DNA of 64,000 nucleotides from Caballeronia zhejiangensis (GCF_000698575.1 NZ_JFHD01000011.1:62001-126000); one strand, 5' to 3'; positions 10,431 through 18,921 are shown, counted from the first letter of the stretch. Notes: generated by a model from the sequence alone, not told the origin. Translations and numbers: made by a program.

Positions 10431-11717
10431 ATGAACCCACGCGCCCTTCTCTCGATCGCCGCACTCGGCACTTGCGTTCTGCTTCACGCCTGCGGCGGCG
10501 GCGGAGGTTCGGACGGCGGCTCGAACGGCAGCGCCGCCGCGTCGCCTCACCAGGCCAGCGCGCCCCAGACGGCCAGCGCCGCGACGCCCGCGAGCGCGGC
10601 GTCGTCCCCATCCACCGGCACGACCGTCGCGCAATCGACGACGCCCAACGTCCAGATCATCCATGTTTCCAGCACGCCGACCAACACGCGCAACATGCTG
10701 CAAACCAGCGTGACGATCTGCGTGCCGGGCACGGACACATGCCAGACCATCGACGACATTCAGGTCGATACCGGCTCGCACGGCTTGAGAGTGCTGGCGT
10801 CCGCACTCAGTCCGTCGATCGCGTTGCCGCTCGTCGCGGGCGGCAGCCAGAGCGCGATCATCGCGGAATGCGCCGTGTTCGGCTCAGGCTATACGTGGGG
10901 CGCGGTCCGCACGGCCGATATCCGGCTCGCGAGCCAGGTCGCGCGCTCGACTTCCGTGCAACTGATCGCCGACTCCGCCGCAGGCAACGCGGCGCAGGAC
11001 TGCAGCCAGTCCGGCCTGCCGATGCTCTCCGCGTCGAGCCTGCGCGGCAACGGCATCCTCGGCGTCGGACCGTTCACCGCCGACTGCGGCGCGGGATGCG
11101 CGACCTCGGCGATGCCGCGCTGGTACTACAGCTGCATCTCGGGCAACTGCACCGCGAGCAAGCTGGCGGTCGCGCAGCAGGTGACCAATCCGGTCGCGAA
11201 CTTCGCGTCGGACAACAACGGCGTGCTGATCGAGCTGCCCGACGTGCCGGATAGCGGCGCATCGGCGGTCACGGGGACGATGACCTTCGGCATCGGCTCG
11301 CAGTCGAACAATCTGCTCGGCTCGGCCACGGTGCTCAAGGCGAGTTCGCTGTCCGGCTACGTCACGACGGATTTCGGCGGCAGCCAGTACGGTTCGAGCT
11401 TCATCGATAGCGGATCAAACGGCGTCTTCTTCCCGTCGGCGACGCTCGCGAAGTGCGGCGCGTGGTATTGCCCGTCGACGCCGACGACGATCGCCGCGAC
11501 GATCCGTTCGTCGAGCGGCGCGCAGAGCGCGGTGAGCTTCACCATCGCGCAATCGACGACCTTGTTCGGCACCGGCCACTTCGCCTTCGACAATCTCGCC
11601 GGCTCCGCGAGCGGCTTCTTCGACTGGGGCTTGCCTTTCTTCTACGGACGGCGCGTGTTCACGGCGCTCGCAGGACGCCCGACGCCCGCAGGACCGGGAC
11701 CGTTCTACGCGTTCTGA
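10431..11717 (+). CDS. DUF3443 lipoprotein with pepsin-like motifs
   Basis: This is a 428-residue lipoprotein with lipobox LLHAC (Cys21), followed by a Gly/Ser/Ala/Pro-rich linker to about residue 70. The folded part shows, in order, DTGSHG (Asp113), a flap-like segment FGSGYTWG (150-157), GNGILGVG (207-213), and DSGSNGVFF (Asp327). Near the C-terminus is DWGLPFFYGRRVF (398-410). That order and spacing match the two lobes of pepsin-type (A1) aspartic proteases, with Phe150 where pepsin has its flap tyrosine. Six or more cysteines suggest disulfides and an envelope location. It is co-transcribed with the DUF2844 gene. The family assignment is confident; the protease reading is inference. Confidence 0.85.
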   Translation: MNPRALLSIAALGTCVLLHACGGGGGSDGGSNGSAAASPHQASAPQTASAATPASAASSPSTGTTVAQSTTPNVQIIHVSSTPTNTRNMLQTSVTICVPGTDTCQTIDDIQVDTGSHGLRVLASALSPSIALPLVAGGSQSAIIAECAVFGSGYTWGAVRTADIRLASQVARSTSVQLIADSAAGNAAQDCSQSGLPMLSASSLRGNGILGVGPFTADCGAGCATSAMPRWYYSCISGNCTASKLAVAQQVTNPVANFASDNNGVLIELPDVPDSGASAVTGTMTFGIGSQSNNLLGSATVLKASSLSGYVTTDFGGSQYGSSFIDSGSNGVFFPSATLAKCGAWYCPSTPTTIAATIRSSSGAQSAVSFTIAQSTTLFGTGHFAFDNLAGSASGFFDWGLPFFYGRRVFTALAGRPTPAGPGPFYAF

Positions 11718-11731
11718 GTCCGCAAACGAAA

Positions 11732-11764
11732 AACCGTCTCCGGTTTCCCGGAGACGGTTTTTAT
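11732..11764. terminator. Bidirectional terminator between the DUF3443 gene and pcaC
   Basis: A 12-bp stem (AACCGTCTCCGG at 11732-11743 with CCGGAGACGGTT at 11748-11759) closes a TTTC loop. It has A residues on its left and T residues on its right, so it can serve both the plus-strand DUF3443 unit and the minus-strand pca operon. Confidence 0.93.
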
Positions 11765-11780
11765 CGGTTCCGCGTCGCGA

Positions 11781-12164
11781 CTACGCCTTGCTCTCTTCGT
11801 CGAAGATTTTCTGCGCGAGGTGGAACGCCGAATTCGCCGCCGGCACGCCGCAGTAGACCGCCGTTTGCAACAGCACTTCCTTGATCTCGTCTTGCGTGAC
11901 GCCGTTGTTCTTCGCGGCGCGCAAGTGCAGTGCGAGTTCTTCGCTGCGATTGAGCGCGACCATCATCGCGATCGTGATGAGGCTGCGCGTGTGACGCGGC
12001 AGGCCGTCGCGCGTCCAGATTTCGCCCCACGCATAGCGCGTGATGAAGTTCTGGAATTCGGTCGTCAGCTCGGTGCGGTTTGCAAGCGAGCGGTCGACGT
12101 GCGCGTCGGACAGCACCGCGCGGCGCACTTTCATCCCGGCTTCGTAACGTTCGTCGTCGGTCAT
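11781..12164 (-). CDS. pcaC: 4-carboxymuconolactone decarboxylase
   Basis: PcaC decarboxylates 4-carboxymuconolactone to beta-ketoadipate enol-lactone in the protocatechuate branch. The 127-residue protein has the all-helical AhpD-like fold with the conserved segments TRSLITIAMMVAL, ELALHLRAAKNNG and EIKEVLLQTAVYCGVPAA. It is the last gene of the operon. Its ATG lies 2 bases after the pcaD stop, with the ribosome binding site (CGGAGAA) inside the end of pcaD, which suggests translational coupling. Confidence 0.96.
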   Translation of the reverse strand: MTDDERYEAGMKVRRAVLSDAHVDRSLANRTELTTEFQNFITRYAWGEIWTRDGLPRHTRSLITIAMMVALNRSEELALHLRAAKNNGVTQDEIKEVLLQTAVYCGVPAANSAFHLAQKIFDEESKA

Positions 12165-12166
12165 CT

Positions 12167-12955
12167 TTATTCTCCGAGGAAGTCGAGGACGGCGCGCGTG
12201 TAGTCGTCGCGCTTTTCGATGTTCGACAGATGCGCCGCGTCCAGTTCGACGTAGCGCGAGCCGCCGATATAACCCGCGAGCTCGCGGCCCTGCTCGGCCG
12301 TCGTCGACAGATCGTGCGTGCCCGCAATCACAAGCACGGGCAATGCGATGGTCTTCGCTTCGTCGCGCAGGTCGGCGTCGCGGATCGCCTCGCAGTTCGA
12401 CGCGTAGCCTTCGCCGTTGGTGTGGCGAAACACGTCGCGGATATTCGCGAGTTCGAGCTGCTCACGCTCGATGAAGGGCGCGGTAAACCAGCGCGCGATC
12501 ACGGCGTCGGTCAGCGCGGGCATGCCGCCCGGCTCGCGCGCTTTCGCGGCGCGCGGCGTCCACACGGCGTCCGAGCCGATCAGCGCGGCGGTGTTCGACA
12601 ACACCACGCGCGAGAAGCGCTCCGGATGACGCGCCGCCAGCCCGATGCCGGTCAGCCCGCCCATCGACAGGCCGCAGTAGTTCGCGCGCTCGATTTTCAG
12701 ATGATCCATCAGGCCGATCACGTCGCCGATCAGCTGATCGATCGTGTACGGGCCCGGCGGCACGTCCGAATGACCGTGGCCGCGCGTGTCGTAGCGCACG
12801 ACGCGATAGCGCGCGGCGAACGCCTCGATGTTCGGCGTCCACATCGAGACATCGGCGCCGAGCGAATTCGACAGCACGAGCCACGGCGCGTTGTCGCCCG
12901 CCGTCGCGTCGATGCGATAGTGAATCCGTGTTCCGTTGACTTCGGCAAGAGGCAT
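12167..12955 (-). CDS. pcaD: 3-oxoadipate enol-lactonase
   Basis: This alpha/beta hydrolase of 262 residues opens beta-ketoadipate enol-lactone to beta-ketoadipate. The nucleophile elbow is GLSMGG with Ser97. DTRGHGHSD precedes it, and the catalytic histidine is near residue 241 (DAAHLSNIE). The N-terminal sequence IHYRID is typical of PcaD. It sits between pcaB and pcaC in the operon. An AGGAG ribosome binding site precedes the ATG at 12955. Confidence 0.96.
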   Translation of the reverse strand: MPLAEVNGTRIHYRIDATAGDNAPWLVLSNSLGADVSMWTPNIEAFAARYRVVRYDTRGHGHSDVPPGPYTIDQLIGDVIGLMDHLKIERANYCGLSMGGLTGIGLAARHPERFSRVVLSNTAALIGSDAVWTPRAAKAREPGGMPALTDAVIARWFTAPFIEREQLELANIRDVFRHTNGEGYASNCEAIRDADLRDEAKTIALPVLVIAGTHDLSTTAEQGRELAGYIGGSRYVELDAAHLSNIEKRDDYTRAVLDFLGE

Positions 12956-12982
12956 GTTTTTACCGCTCCTGTGTGTTCCTGC

Positions 12983-14338
12983 TTATTTCGAGTGAGCGTT
13001 CGCGATGGCGGCATCGACGAACGCCTGCGCCTGTCCGACGTAATTCGCCGGATCAAGCAGCGATTTCAGTTGATCCTGCGAAACATGACGCGTGACGGTT
13101 TCGTTCGAGCAGAGTTCGTCGAAGAGCGACGTGCCGTTCGCCACCGACGCCTTCGACGCGCCTTCGACGAGCTTGTGCGCGTCGAGCCTGCCGATTGCGT
13201 CGCCGAGCGCGAGCATCACCGCTTCGCCGAGAATCAGTCCGTTGGTCACGTCGAGATTGCGTGCGAGCCGTTCGACATTGACTTCCATCGACGGAACGAT
13301 GCCCACGATGTTCGACAACGCGCCCGCCGTCAGACGCGCGAGATCGGGCAGCGCTTCCCATTCGGCCTGCCAGCCGCCGAGCGCGCGCTCGTTCTCCTGG
13401 ACCATGCCCGCGAAGATCGTCGCGACGAGATTCGGCGCGCGCGTCGCGGCGGTCAGAACGGCCGCGCAGCCGACTGGATTGCGCTTGTGCGGCATCGTCG
13501 ACGATCCGCCCTTGCCTGCGGCCGCCGGTTCGGCGACTTCTCCGAGCTCGGTCTGCATCATCAGCGAGACATCGCGCGCGATCTTGCCCAGCGTGCCCGT
13601 CAGCATGCCGAGAAACGACGCGGTTTCCGCGATGCGATCGCGCTGCGTGTGCCACGGCAACGCGGGAAGCGCCAGCTTCAGGTCCTGCGCAAGCGATGCC
13701 GCGACCGGCAAGGCCTTGTCGCGCAGACTCGCGAGCGTGCCCGCCGCGCCGCCGAATTGCAGCACGAGCGCGCGCGACCTCAGTTCGCCGAGGCGCTCGC
13801 GATGACGCGTCACTGCATCGAGCCATTGCGCGAACTTCAGGCCGAGCGTGATCGGCAGCGCCTGCTGAAGCCAGGTGCGGCCGATCATCGGCGTGTTTTT
13901 GTGGGCTTGCGCCTGCGTGGCGAGCGCATCGGAGAGCGAGCGCAGATCCGCATCGATCAGATCGAGAAACGCGCGCAATTGCAGCACGACGCCCGTATCG
14001 ATGATGTCCTGACTCGTCGCGCCCCAATGCACGTACTTGGCTGCTTCGGCGTCGCGCGCCTTCACGACGGCCGTCAGTTGCTTGACGAGCGGAATCGCGA
14101 GATTGCCGCCCGCCGCGGCGCCGGTCATCAGCGCATCGGCGTCGATGTTATCGGCATCGCAGGCGGCGACGATCGCATCCACCGCGCCCGACGGAATCAC
14201 GCCATGCCGCGCGGATGCGCGCGCGAGCGCGGCTTCGACATCGAGCATGGCCTGCACGGTCGCGCGCGGCGACCAGATCTCGTTCGCGGCTGCGTTGCCG
14301 CAAATGAGATCGGTCAAACGTCCGGTCGATGAAAACAT
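12983..14338 (-). CDS. pcaB: 3-carboxy-cis,cis-muconate cycloisomerase
   Basis: PcaB lactonises 3-carboxy-cis,cis-muconate to 4-carboxymuconolactone. It is a fumarase/aspartase superfamily enzyme of 451 residues. It carries the superfamily signature GSSTMPHKRNPV at about 278-289, the WGATSQDIIDT segment near 105, and the IGRTWLQQALP segment near 152. The start codon is 4 bases from the pcaF stop. Other members of the superfamily share the signature, but the operon fixes the assignment. Confidence 0.96.
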   Translation of the reverse strand: MFSSTGRLTDLICGNAAANEIWSPRATVQAMLDVEAALARASARHGVIPSGAVDAIVAACDADNIDADALMTGAAAGGNLAIPLVKQLTAVVKARDAEAAKYVHWGATSQDIIDTGVVLQLRAFLDLIDADLRSLSDALATQAQAHKNTPMIGRTWLQQALPITLGLKFAQWLDAVTRHRERLGELRSRALVLQFGGAAGTLASLRDKALPVAASLAQDLKLALPALPWHTQRDRIAETASFLGMLTGTLGKIARDVSLMMQTELGEVAEPAAAGKGGSSTMPHKRNPVGCAAVLTAATRAPNLVATIFAGMVQENERALGGWQAEWEALPDLARLTAGALSNIVGIVPSMEVNVERLARNLDVTNGLILGEAVMLALGDAIGRLDAHKLVEGASKASVANGTSLFDELCSNETVTRHVSQDQLKSLLDPANYVGQAQAFVDAAIANAHSK

Positions 14339-14342
14339 GTGA

Positions 14343-15545
14343 TCAGACGCGCTCGATGATCATCGCGATGCCTTGGCCGACGCCAATGCACATCGTGCAA
14401 AGCGCGTAACGTCCGCCCGTGCGATGCAACTGGTAGCTCGCGGTCGTGACGAGCCGCGCGCCGGACGCGCCCAGCGGATGGCCGAGCGCGATCGCACCGC
14501 CGTTCGGATTGACGCGGGGATCGTCATCGGCGACGCCGAGCATGCGCAGCGTCGCCAAACCTTGGGACGCGAACGCTTCGTTCAGCTCGATCACGTCCAT
14601 CTGGTCGATGGTCATGCCGAGACGCGCAAGCAGCTTCTGCGAGGCCGGACCTGGACCGATGCCCATCACGCGCGGCGGCACGCCGGCCGTGGCCAAGCCC
14701 AGAATGCGCGCGCGCGGCGTGAGGCCGTTGCGCTTCGCGCTTTCCTCGTCGGCTATCAGCATCGCGACCGCGCCGTCGTTCACGCCCGACGCGTTGCCCG
14801 CCGTCACCGAGCCGTCCGGACGCACGACGCCCTTCAGTTTCGCGAGCGCTTCGAGGCTCGTTTCGCGCGGATGCTCGTCGTTGTCGACGACGAGCGCATC
14901 GCCCTTTTTCTGCGGAATCGTCACCGCGACGATTTCCTGCGCCAGCGTGCCGTCCTTTTGCGCGCGCGCCGCCTTCTGCTGCGAGCGCAGCGCGAACGCG
15001 TCCTGATCGGCGCGGCTGATCTTGTAGTCGTCCGCGACGTTTTCGGCGGTTTCCGGCATCGAATCGACGCCGTACTGCTTCTTCATCAGCGGATTGATGA
15101 AGCGCCAGCCGATGGTCGTATCGTGGATTTCTGCGGAACGCGAGAACGCGCTCGTCGCCTTGCCCATCACGAACGGCGCGCGGCTCATGCTTTCGACGCC
15201 GCCCGCGATCATCAGGCTCGTCTCGCCCGCCTTGATCGCGCGGGCCGCGACGCCGATCGCGTCCATGCCCGAGCCGCACAGGCGATTGACCGTCGAGCCC
15301 GGCGTGCCGACCGGCAAACCGGCCAGCAGCGCCGACATGCGCGCGACGTTGCGGTTGTCTTCGCCCGCCTGATTCGCGCAGCCGTAGATCACTTCGTCGA
15401 TGGCTTCCCAGTCCACTTCCTTGTTGCGCTCGACCAGCGCGCGCAGCGGCACGGCGCCGAGATCGTCGGCGCGCACGGAGGACAGCGAACCGCCGTAACG
15501 ACCGATCGGCGTGCGGATGGCATCACATACGAAAGCTTGTTTCAT
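14343..15545 (-). CDS. pcaF: 3-oxoadipyl-CoA thiolase (acetyl-CoA acyltransferase)
   Basis: PcaF cleaves 3-oxoadipyl-CoA with CoA to succinyl-CoA and acetyl-CoA. The 400-residue thiolase has the acyl-accepting Cys90 in VNRLCGSGMDA, the GGVESMSRAP segment, a late GHPLGASGARL motif with the catalytic His, and the second active-site Cys in CMCIGVGQG. ATG 15545 is preferred over an in-frame TTG two codons upstream because GGAG is 9 bases from the ATG and only 3 from the TTG. Confidence 0.96.
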   Translation of the reverse strand: MKQAFVCDAIRTPIGRYGGSLSSVRADDLGAVPLRALVERNKEVDWEAIDEVIYGCANQAGEDNRNVARMSALLAGLPVGTPGSTVNRLCGSGMDAIGVAARAIKAGETSLMIAGGVESMSRAPFVMGKATSAFSRSAEIHDTTIGWRFINPLMKKQYGVDSMPETAENVADDYKISRADQDAFALRSQQKAARAQKDGTLAQEIVAVTIPQKKGDALVVDNDEHPRETSLEALAKLKGVVRPDGSVTAGNASGVNDGAVAMLIADEESAKRNGLTPRARILGLATAGVPPRVMGIGPGPASQKLLARLGMTIDQMDVIELNEAFASQGLATLRMLGVADDDPRVNPNGGAIALGHPLGASGARLVTTASYQLHRTGGRYALCTMCIGVGQGIAMIIERV

Positions 15546-15567
15546 CTTCAATGTCTCCAGAATTCTC

Positions 15568-16224
15568 TCAGGCTGCTTCGGTCAGCGGCGCGAATTGCAG
15601 CGGCACCTGGGCCAGCTTCCGCAACTCTTCGAACGACAGGCCGTCGACGATTTCGCGCACGACGAAGCCTTCCGGCGTCACGTCGAACACGGCGAGATCC
15701 GTGTACACGCGATTCACGCATGCGACGCCCGTCACCGGATACGTGCAGGCGTCGACCAGCTTGCTCTCGCCCTGCTTGGTGAGCAGTTCCATCATCACGT
15801 AGACCTGCTTCGCGCCGATCGCGAGATCCATCGCGCCGCCGACAGCTGGAATCGCGTCGGGCGCGCCGGTGTGCCAGTTCGCGAGATCGCCCGTCGCGGA
15901 AACCTGGAAGGCGCCGAGCACGCAGAAGTCGAGATGGCCGCCGCGCATCATCGCGAACGAATCGGCGTGATGGAAAAACGCGCCGCCGGTCAGCAACGTG
16001 ACGTGCTGCTTGCCTGCGTTGATGAGTTCGTCGTCTTCCTCGCCTTTGGCGGGCGCCGGTCCCATGCCGAGCAGGCCGTTTTCGCTGTGCAGGAAGATCT
16101 CGCGGTCCGCCGCGAGATGATTGGCGACGAGCGTCGGCACGCCGATGCCCAGGTTCACGTACGCGCCTTCGGGAATGTCCGCGGCCACGCGCTTGGCCAT
16201 TTCGTCACGAGTGAGTTTCTTCAT
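15568..16224 (-). CDS. pcaJ: 3-oxoadipate CoA-transferase subunit B
   Basis: This is the beta subunit (218 residues) of the succinyl-CoA:3-oxoadipate CoA-transferase, which activates beta-ketoadipate for thiolysis. It has the class I CoA-transferase active-site motif SENGLLGMGP with the catalytic glutamate, an N-terminal YVNLGIGVPTLV, and GGAMDLAIGAKQVYVMMEL. It follows pcaI by 16 bases. A related pair (34151-35499) exists elsewhere in this window. Substrate assignment rests on the operon. Confidence 0.95.
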   Translation of the reverse strand: MKKLTRDEMAKRVAADIPEGAYVNLGIGVPTLVANHLAADREIFLHSENGLLGMGPAPAKGEEDDELINAGKQHVTLLTGGAFFHHADSFAMMRGGHLDFCVLGAFQVSATGDLANWHTGAPDAIPAVGGAMDLAIGAKQVYVMMELLTKQGESKLVDACTYPVTGVACVNRVYTDLAVFDVTPEGFVVREIVDGLSFEELRKLAQVPLQFAPLTEAA

Positions 16225-16240
16225 GGCTTTTCGTCCTTCC

Positions 16241-16933
16241 TTAAGCGGCGAGTTCGGCTTGATGCACGGCTTGCGGTACTTCGACGACGCGCTGCACGAA
16301 AATGCCCTGCGTCACGATGTTTTCGGGGTCCAGCTCGCCGAGCGCGACGACCTTCGAGACCTGCACGATGGCCGTTTTCGCGGCGCTCGCCATGATCGGA
16401 CCGAAGTTGCGCGCAGTTTTACGATAGACCAGATTGCCCCAGCGATCGCCCTTATATGCCTTCACGAGCGCGAAATCCGCGTGCAGCGGCGCTTCGAGCA
16501 CGTAGTGCCGGCCGTCGATCACGCGCGTTTCCTTGCCTTCGGCGAGCTTCGTGCCGTAGCCCGTCGGCGTGAAAAATCCGCCGATGCCCGCGCCCGCCGC
16601 GCGGATGCGTTCCGCCAGATTGCCCTGCGGCACGAGTTCCAGCTCGATTTCGCCCGCGCGATAGAGCGCGTCGAACACATGCGAGTCCGTCTGACGCGGG
16701 AACGAGCAGATGATCTTGCGCACGCGCTTCGCCTTCAGCAGCGCGGCCAGTCCCGTGTCGCCGTTGCCGGCGTTGTTGTTGACGATCGTGAGCCCGCGCG
16801 CGCCCTGCTCGATGAGCGCGTCGATCAGCTCGGACGGCATGCCCGCCGTGCCGAAACCGCCGATCATGATGGTCGCGCCGTCGTGGACGTCGGCGACGGC
16901 CGAGGCGAGCGAATCGAAAATCTTGTTGATCAT
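16241..16933 (-). CDS. pcaI: 3-oxoadipate CoA-transferase subunit A
   Basis: This is the alpha subunit (230 residues) of the 3-oxoadipate CoA-transferase. It shows the glycine-rich CoA-binding segment TIMIGGFGTAGMPSELI near the N-terminus and FFTPTGYGT in the middle. It is the first gene of the six-gene pca operon (I-J-F-B-D-C), read leftward. The operator-like repeats at 16993-17030 lie 60-100 bases upstream of its start codon. Confidence 0.95.
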   Translation of the reverse strand: MINKIFDSLASAVADVHDGATIMIGGFGTAGMPSELIDALIEQGARGLTIVNNNAGNGDTGLAALLKAKRVRKIICSFPRQTDSHVFDALYRAGEIELELVPQGNLAERIRAAGAGIGGFFTPTGYGTKLAEGKETRVIDGRHYVLEAPLHADFALVKAYKGDRWGNLVYRKTARNFGPIMASAAKTAIVQVSKVVALGELDPENIVTQGIFVQRVVEVPQAVHQAELAA

Positions 16934-16992
16934 TGCCGTTCCTGTCTGTCTCGAACTGGGGTTTACCTGCTCGTCAGCACACTTGCGCTGAA

Positions 16993-17030
16993 ATGTTCGT
17001 CATGCGAACATGGATTCGTTTAGCGAACAT
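16993..17030. promoter_or_regulatory. Three-repeat operator for the pca IclR regulator
   Basis: A perfect palindrome ATGTTCG-N5-CGAACAT (16993-17011) is followed by a third copy CGAACAT at 17024-17030 in direct orientation to the right arm. Sites made of a palindrome plus one extra direct copy are the known binding pattern of PcaU and PobR, the IclR-type regulators of aromatic catabolism in Acinetobacter. The site lies in the 211-base gap between pcaI and the divergent IclR gene and could serve both promoters. Confidence 0.75.
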
Positions 17031-17144
17031 CGGCATGTTAGTCCCGCATTCGTTGTCGTGTCAACGAAGCATGCGCGAAGTGGGGGTTTTCACCGAGCTC
17101 GAACTTCGCGTCGACCGTCCGTTCGCGCTTTCATCACACGCCTT

Positions 17145-17963
17145 ATGAAGAATTCAGCCACGCTCAATCCGGATGCCGAGCCGCAAGACGCGCAGGCGCG
17201 CCCCGGCGATGCCTACGTGCAGTCGTTCGCGCGCGGGCTCGCTGTCATCCGCTCGTTCGATGCGAACCGCCCCGCGCAGACGCTGACGGATGTCGCGGCG
17301 GCTACCGGCCTCACGCGCGCCGGCGCGCGCCGCATCCTTCTGACGCTGCAGGCGCTCGGGTATGTCGAGGCCGACGGGCGTCTCTTTCAGTTGACGCCGA
17401 AGATTCTCGACCTCGGCTTCGCCTATCTGACGTCGATGCCCTTCTGGAATCTGGCCGAACCGGTAATGGAAGATCTCGTCGAGCAAGTGCACGAAAGCTG
17501 CTCGGCGGCCGTGCTGAACGGCGCGGAAATCGTCTATGTGCTGCGCGTGCCGACGCACAAGATCATCACGCAGAATCTGTCGATCGGCAGCCGTCTGCCT
17601 GCGTTCTGCACGTCGATGGGCCGCGTCCTGCTCGCCGCGCTCGACGAAGCGCGCCTCGACGAAGCGCTCGATGCGAGTTCGCTCGTCGCGCGCACGCCGC
17701 GCACGATCGTCGACAAGGGCGCGCTCAAGGAAGCCATCGCCGCGGTGCGCCGCCAGGGCTGGGCGATCGTCGATCAGGAACTGGAGGAAGGACTGATTTC
17801 GATGTCCGCGCCGATCCGCGACCGGCAAGGCCGCGTGATCGCGGCGCTGAACATCAGCGGCAACGCGCAGCGCAAGAACGCAAAGCAGATGGTGAAGGCG
17901 TTTCTCGAACCGCTGCAGGAAGCGGCGCAGCGCGTGTCGGACATGGTCGCGCGGCGCGGATGA
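17145..17963 (+). CDS. pcaR: IclR-family regulator of the pca operon (PcaR/PcaU/PobR type)
   Basis: This 272-residue IclR regulator has a winged helix-turn-helix (about 25-85; TLTDVAAATGLTRAGARRILLTL) and a C-terminal effector domain (about 95-270). The sequence FARGLAVIRSFD and the C-terminal ALNISG are typical of the PcaR/PcaU/PobR group. It is divergent from pcaI. Proteins of this group activate their catabolic operon in response to beta-ketoadipate or protocatechuate, which is the expectation here. ATG 17145 is chosen because the upstream in-frame extension is unlike the family. The ribosome binding site is weak. Confidence 0.87.
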   Translation: MKNSATLNPDAEPQDAQARPGDAYVQSFARGLAVIRSFDANRPAQTLTDVAAATGLTRAGARRILLTLQALGYVEADGRLFQLTPKILDLGFAYLTSMPFWNLAEPVMEDLVEQVHESCSAAVLNGAEIVYVLRVPTHKIITQNLSIGSRLPAFCTSMGRVLLAALDEARLDEALDASSLVARTPRTIVDKGALKEAIAAVRRQGWAIVDQELEEGLISMSAPIRDRQGRVIAALNISGNAQRKNAKQMVKAFLEPLQEAAQRVSDMVARRG

Positions 17964-17997
17964 CGCCGTATCGACGCGAGGAGACGGCGGTTCCGAA

Positions 17998-18921
17998 ATG
18001 AACGATCTCGATCTCAACCTGATTCCGTACCTCGTCGCCATCGAGGAGACGCGCAACGTGAGCCGCGCCGCCGAGCGGCTCGGGGTGAGTCAGCCGCGCG
18101 TGTCGACCGCGCTCGCACGTCTGCGCGAGTACTTCAACGATCCGCTCTTCGTGCGCACCTCGCGCGGCATGGAGCCGACGCCGCGCACCATCGCGCTCGT
18201 GCCCGCGGCGCGCGAGGCGCTGGCGCGCATCGAACGCGGCCTGCTCGACCGGCAGCACTTCGATCCTTCGACGAGCGCGGAGACGTTTTCGATCGCGCTT
18301 TCCGATGTCGGCGAGATCGTCTTTCTGCCGCGCCTCTTGCAGGCCTTCGCGAAGGAAGCGCCGAACGCGAATCTGCGCTCGGTGTCGGCGTCGCATGGCG
18401 ATGTGGAGCGCGGGCTTGAAGCCGGCGATATCGATCTGGCGGTCGGCTACTTTCCGGACTTGCGCGGCAACAACTTCTTTCAGCAGCGGCTTTTCTCGCA
18501 CCGGTTCATCTGTCTGATGCGGCGCGATCATCCGTTCGCGAACCAGCCGCTCACGCTCGAACGCTTCATGGAATGCGGCCACGCGGTCGTGCGCGCGGAA
18601 GGCCGCAGCCAGGAAGTGCTGGAGAATTATCTCGACAAGGAACGCGTGCGCCGGCGCGCGGTGCTCGAAACGCCGCACTTCATGAGCCTGCCGTTCATCC
18701 TGTCGCGCACCGATCTGATCGCGACGGTGCCGCATGCGATCGGCTTCGCGTATGTCGCCGAGCATGCGTCGATCACGCTCGCCGAGCCGCCGCTCGCGTT
18801 GCCCCGCTTCGATCTGAAGCAGCACTGGCATCGCAAGTTTCACAACGATGCGCGCACGATGTGGCTGCGCGGCATCGTCGCTTCGCTCTTCAACGACGAG
18901 CTAGACGAGTGGCCGAAGTAA
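17998..18921 (+). CDS. LysR-family transcriptional regulator (NahR/NodD-like)
   Basis: This 307-residue LysR regulator has an N-terminal helix-turn-helix (AAERLGVSQPRVSTALARLREYFNDPLFVR). The DPLFVRT and MEPTPR wording is typical of the NahR/NodD/LinR branch rather than of the CrgA branch of the other LysR genes in this window. It lies 34 bases after the pca regulator on the same strand and may be co-transcribed. Its 3' end overlaps the convergent DoxX gene by 21 bases. A role in aromatic catabolism is a guess from position. Confidence 0.9.
   Translation: MNDLDLNLIPYLVAIEETRNVSRAAERLGVSQPRVSTALARLREYFNDPLFVRTSRGMEPTPRTIALVPAAREALARIERGLLDRQHFDPSTSAETFSIALSDVGEIVFLPRLLQAFAKEAPNANLRSVSASHGDVERGLEAGDIDLAVGYFPDLRGNNFFQQRLFSHRFICLMRRDHPFANQPLTLERFMECGHAVVRAEGRSQEVLENYLDKERVRRRAVLETPHFMSLPFILSRTDLIATVPHAIGFAYVAEHASITLAEPPLALPRFDLKQHWHRKFHNDARTMWLRGIVASLFNDELDEWPK

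Noticed and set aside
12080..14332. 750-residue plus-strand ORF
   Set aside because: It is antisense to pcaC, pcaD and pcaB; those genes have clear motifs and the antisense frame has none.
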